Source: Alishewanella longhuensis
Lineage (GTDB): Bacteria > Pseudomonadota > Gammaproteobacteria > Enterobacterales > Alteromonadaceae
NCBI RefSeq assembly: GCF_014653435.1
Contig: NZ_BNAO01000005.1
Span: forward strand, 30,920-94,919
DNA: 64,000 nucleotides
Direction: 5' to 3'
The notes under the pieces are model-generated. The model worked only from the letters and a program-made list of their open reading frames with translations, made no database searches and was not told where the DNA came from. Shown here one piece after another: positions 62,077-64,000 of the stretch. Position 1 is the stretch's first letter. Each line of letters begins with the position of its first letter. Position numbers and translations under genes: made by a program.

Positions 62077-64000
62077 GAGCCTTGATTGCCGCTGCCATTG
62101 CACGCAGCAGGGCGAGTTTAATGTTACTGCTGTTTTTATTTGCTGCAGGTATTAGCGCTTATCTGGTTATTCCCAAAGAAGCAAACCCCGATGTCGCCAT
62201 CCCTATGATGTATGTCTCTATGTCACTGGATGGTATCAGCCCGGAAGATGGTGAACGCTTGTTAGTGCGGCCGATGGAACACGAATTGCGCTCGCTGGAA
62301 GGCATTAAAAAAATGACCTCAACCGCCAGCGAAGGCCATGCCTCGGTGATGCTGGAGTTTGATGCCGGTTTTAATGCCGATAAAGCCTTGGCCGATGTAC
62401 GGGTAAAAGTCGATGCCGCGCGCGCCAAGTTACCTGCCGAAGCGAAAGAGCCCACCGTAAATGAAATTAATGTTGGCCTGTTCCCGGTGTTATCGGTTGG
62501 GTTATCCGGTCCGGTTCCCGAGCCGATGCTGGTGGCCATTGCCCGGCAGCTAAAAGAGCAAATTGAAGGTATTCCGGAAGTGCTGGAAGTGGATATTGGC
62601 GGCGATCGGGAAGATGTACTGGAAATTATCGTCGACCCACAAGTGCTGCAAAGCTATGGTTTAGATTATCAGCAACTCTTTACCCTGGTATCCAACAATA
62701 ATCGGCTGGTTGCTGCGGGCAGCTTAGATACCGGCGCGGGGCGCATGGCGTTAAAAGTACCCGGTATTATTGAAAACCTGAAGGACGTGCTTTCTATTCC
62801 GATTAAAGTTAATGGTGATACCGTTATTACCTTTGCCGATGTTGCCACGGTAAACGCCAGTTTTAAAGATCCCTTGGGCTTTGCCCGTATTAATGGCCAA
62901 CCGGCATTGGTGCTGGAGATTAAAAAACGCAGCGGTGCCAATATTATCTCCACCATTGAACAAACCAAAGCCTTGCTCGAGCAAGCTTCAGTGCTGTTTC
63001 CGGAAGGTATGCAAATTAACTACATTATGGATCAGTCAAAAGAAGTCGAGAATATGCTCTCTGACTTACTCAATAATGTATTAACTGCGGTGGTCTTAGT
63101 GCTGATCCTGATCTTAGCCACCATGGGTATGCGCTCGGCGATACTCGTTGGGATCACCATACCCGGTGCCTTCTTTGCTGGTATTTTAATGATTTGGATG
63201 ATTGGTTTTACCATGAACATCATCGTGCTGTTTTCATTAATACTGGTGGCAGGTATGTTGGTCGATGGCGCTATTGTGGTCAGTGAGTTAGCCGATCGAA
63301 ACGTGCAGGAAGGACAAGATCAAAAAACCGCTTGGCTAAATGCCGCAGACAGGATGTCCTGGCCCATTATTGCCTCTACCTGCACCACCCTCGCCGTTTT
63401 TGTACCCTTATTGTTTTGGCCCGGCATTGTTGGCCAGTTTATGAAATATCTGCCAGCAACCGTTATTCTCTGTTTGCTGGCTTCCTTACTGATGGCCTTA
63501 GTGTTTTTACCAGTAATGGGCAGTTTGGGTAAACCACGCTCTGAAGCTAGCTGCACGCAACCACATCGTGACGGCCCTAATCGCCTTACGTTGGCTTATC
63601 GCCAGCTACTGCATCGCTTATTACGTCATCCGGGCTTAACCTTAGCCGGGGCGCTTGGCGGTGTGGTGTTGGTCTATTTTGCTTATGGTAAATTCAATCA
63701 CGGATTAGAGTTTTTCCCGTCGGTCGAACCAGAATCTGCGCAGGTTTGGGTGCGGGCTCGCGGCGATCTGTCGGTGTATGAAAAGGATACCGTATTACAG
63801 CAAGTCGAGCAGCGTTTACTGCATTTACCCGAAGTTAAAGCCCTCTACGCCCGCAGTATGGCCGCAGCTAGTGGTGAGTTAACTGCCGACGTCATTGGCA
63901 CCTTGCAATTTCAGTTTATTGACTGGCATCAGCGCCGTCGCGCCAGCGAAATTTTGGATGAGATGCGCCAATTAACCGCCGATATCCCGGGCGTTGTCTT
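62073..64000 (+). CDS. RND efflux permease, partial (3' end outside window)
   Basis: The open frame continues to the window end, giving the first 642 residues of a protein that should be about 1020-1050 residues. It has a first membrane helix (about 12-32), a periplasmic porter region and helices 2-6. KEANPDVAIP follows helix 1, as in this RND branch. The helix-4 motif is LVDGAIVVSE with a single Asp (398) where AcrB has two (Asp407-Asp408). ATGA overlap with the adaptor shows one operon. The substrates cannot be told from this fragment. Confidence 0.93.
   Translation, partial: MRALIAAAIARSRASLMLLLFLFAAGISAYLVIPKEANPDVAIPMMYVSMSLDGISPEDGERLLVRPMEHELRSLEGIKKMTSTASEGHASVMLEFDAGFNADKALADVRVKVDAARAKLPAEAKEPTVNEINVGLFPVLSVGLSGPVPEPMLVAIARQLKEQIEGIPEVLEVDIGGDREDVLEIIVDPQVLQSYGLDYQQLFTLVSNNNRLVAAGSLDTGAGRMALKVPGIIENLKDVLSIPIKVNGDTVITFADVATVNASFKDPLGFARINGQPALVLEIKKRSGANIISTIEQTKALLEQASVLFPEGMQINYIMDQSKEVENMLSDLLNNVLTAVVLVLILILATMGMRSAILVGITIPGAFFAGILMIWMIGFTMNIIVLFSLILVAGMLVDGAIVVSELADRNVQEGQDQKTAWLNAADRMSWPIIASTCTTLAVFVPLLFWPGIVGQFMKYLPATVILCLLASLLMALVFLPVMGSLGKPRSEASCTQPHRDGPNRLTLAYRQLLHRLLRHPGLTLAGALGGVVLVYFAYGKFNHGLEFFPSVEPESAQVWVRARGDLSVYEKDTVLQQVEQRLLHLPEVKALYARSMAAASGELTADVIGTLQFQFIDWHQRRRASEILDEMRQLTADIPGVV

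Overview
The window looks like chromosomal DNA of a free-living, aerobic gammaproteobacterium. The gene pairs gcvR-bcp, perM-bepA-yfgD-like and ydbH-ynbE-ydbL, the short E. coli-type QueE, and the many TonB, porin, Mrp and DUF3718/DUF3081-type genes suggest an Alteromonadales/Chromatiaceae relative (Rheinheimera, Alishewanella or Arsukibacterium-like). The genus is inference only. Base composition and codon use look uniform. I see no insertion sequence, prophage, integrase, CRISPR array, tRNA or rRNA.

Layout. 1-8.5 kb: gcvR and bcp, then a PQQ-dependent sugar dehydrogenase coupled to a TonB-dependent receptor resembling the PQQ importer PqqU, then perM (minus) divergent from bepA, an ArsC-like reductase, a WrbA-like protein and a DUF2069 membrane protein. 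8.6-14.1 kb: a LON-domain protein, divergent queE/queC for 7-deazaguanine synthesis, a dicarboxylate/amino-acid symporter, and lysC behind a clear lysine riboswitch. 14-20 kb: a secreted orphan, an M28 peptidase lipoprotein and the ydbH-ynbE-ydbL envelope lipid-transport operon. 20-23 kb: cstA, a small protein ending in Cys-Cys, and an ArsA-like ATPase, translationally coupled. 23-31.6 kb: a cyclic-di-GMP (GEMM-I) riboswitch in front of a small secreted DUF3718 protein, a TolB-propeller/amidohydrolase fusion, a DUF1538-PII-like-CBS operon, an FG-GAP protein and a second DUF3718 protein. 31.6-34.8 kb: sugar acetyltransferase, a DUF1338 2-oxoadipate dioxygenase-like enzyme and astA, divergent from an Lrp/AsnC regulator with a palindrome between them.

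34.9-53 kb is rich in sulfur and ion transport. A cysP-cysT-cysW set without an ATPase gene is followed by an SLC13/TrkA_C permease. Next come a complete Mrp antiporter operon (A/B fused, C, D, E, F, G) and a Kef-type antiporter. A second, complete sulfate operon (YezD-sbp-cysT-cysW-cysA) lies on the minus strand, divergent from a porin. One CysA probably serves both permeases. 53-64 kb: a 5'-nucleotidase lipoprotein, a HIT protein, the glutathione formaldehyde-detoxification pair fghA/frmA with a divergent LysR regulator, two YbjQ-family proteins with an M48 peptidase, and an RND efflux adaptor plus the 5' part of its pump, which runs off the window end.

The points most worth following are the c-di-GMP riboswitch controlling an uncharacterised secreted protein, the CstA/CC-tail/ArsA module, the DUF1538/PII-like/CBS module, the PQQ enzyme-plus-receptor operon, and the two-locus sulfur uptake arrangement with its candidate operators.
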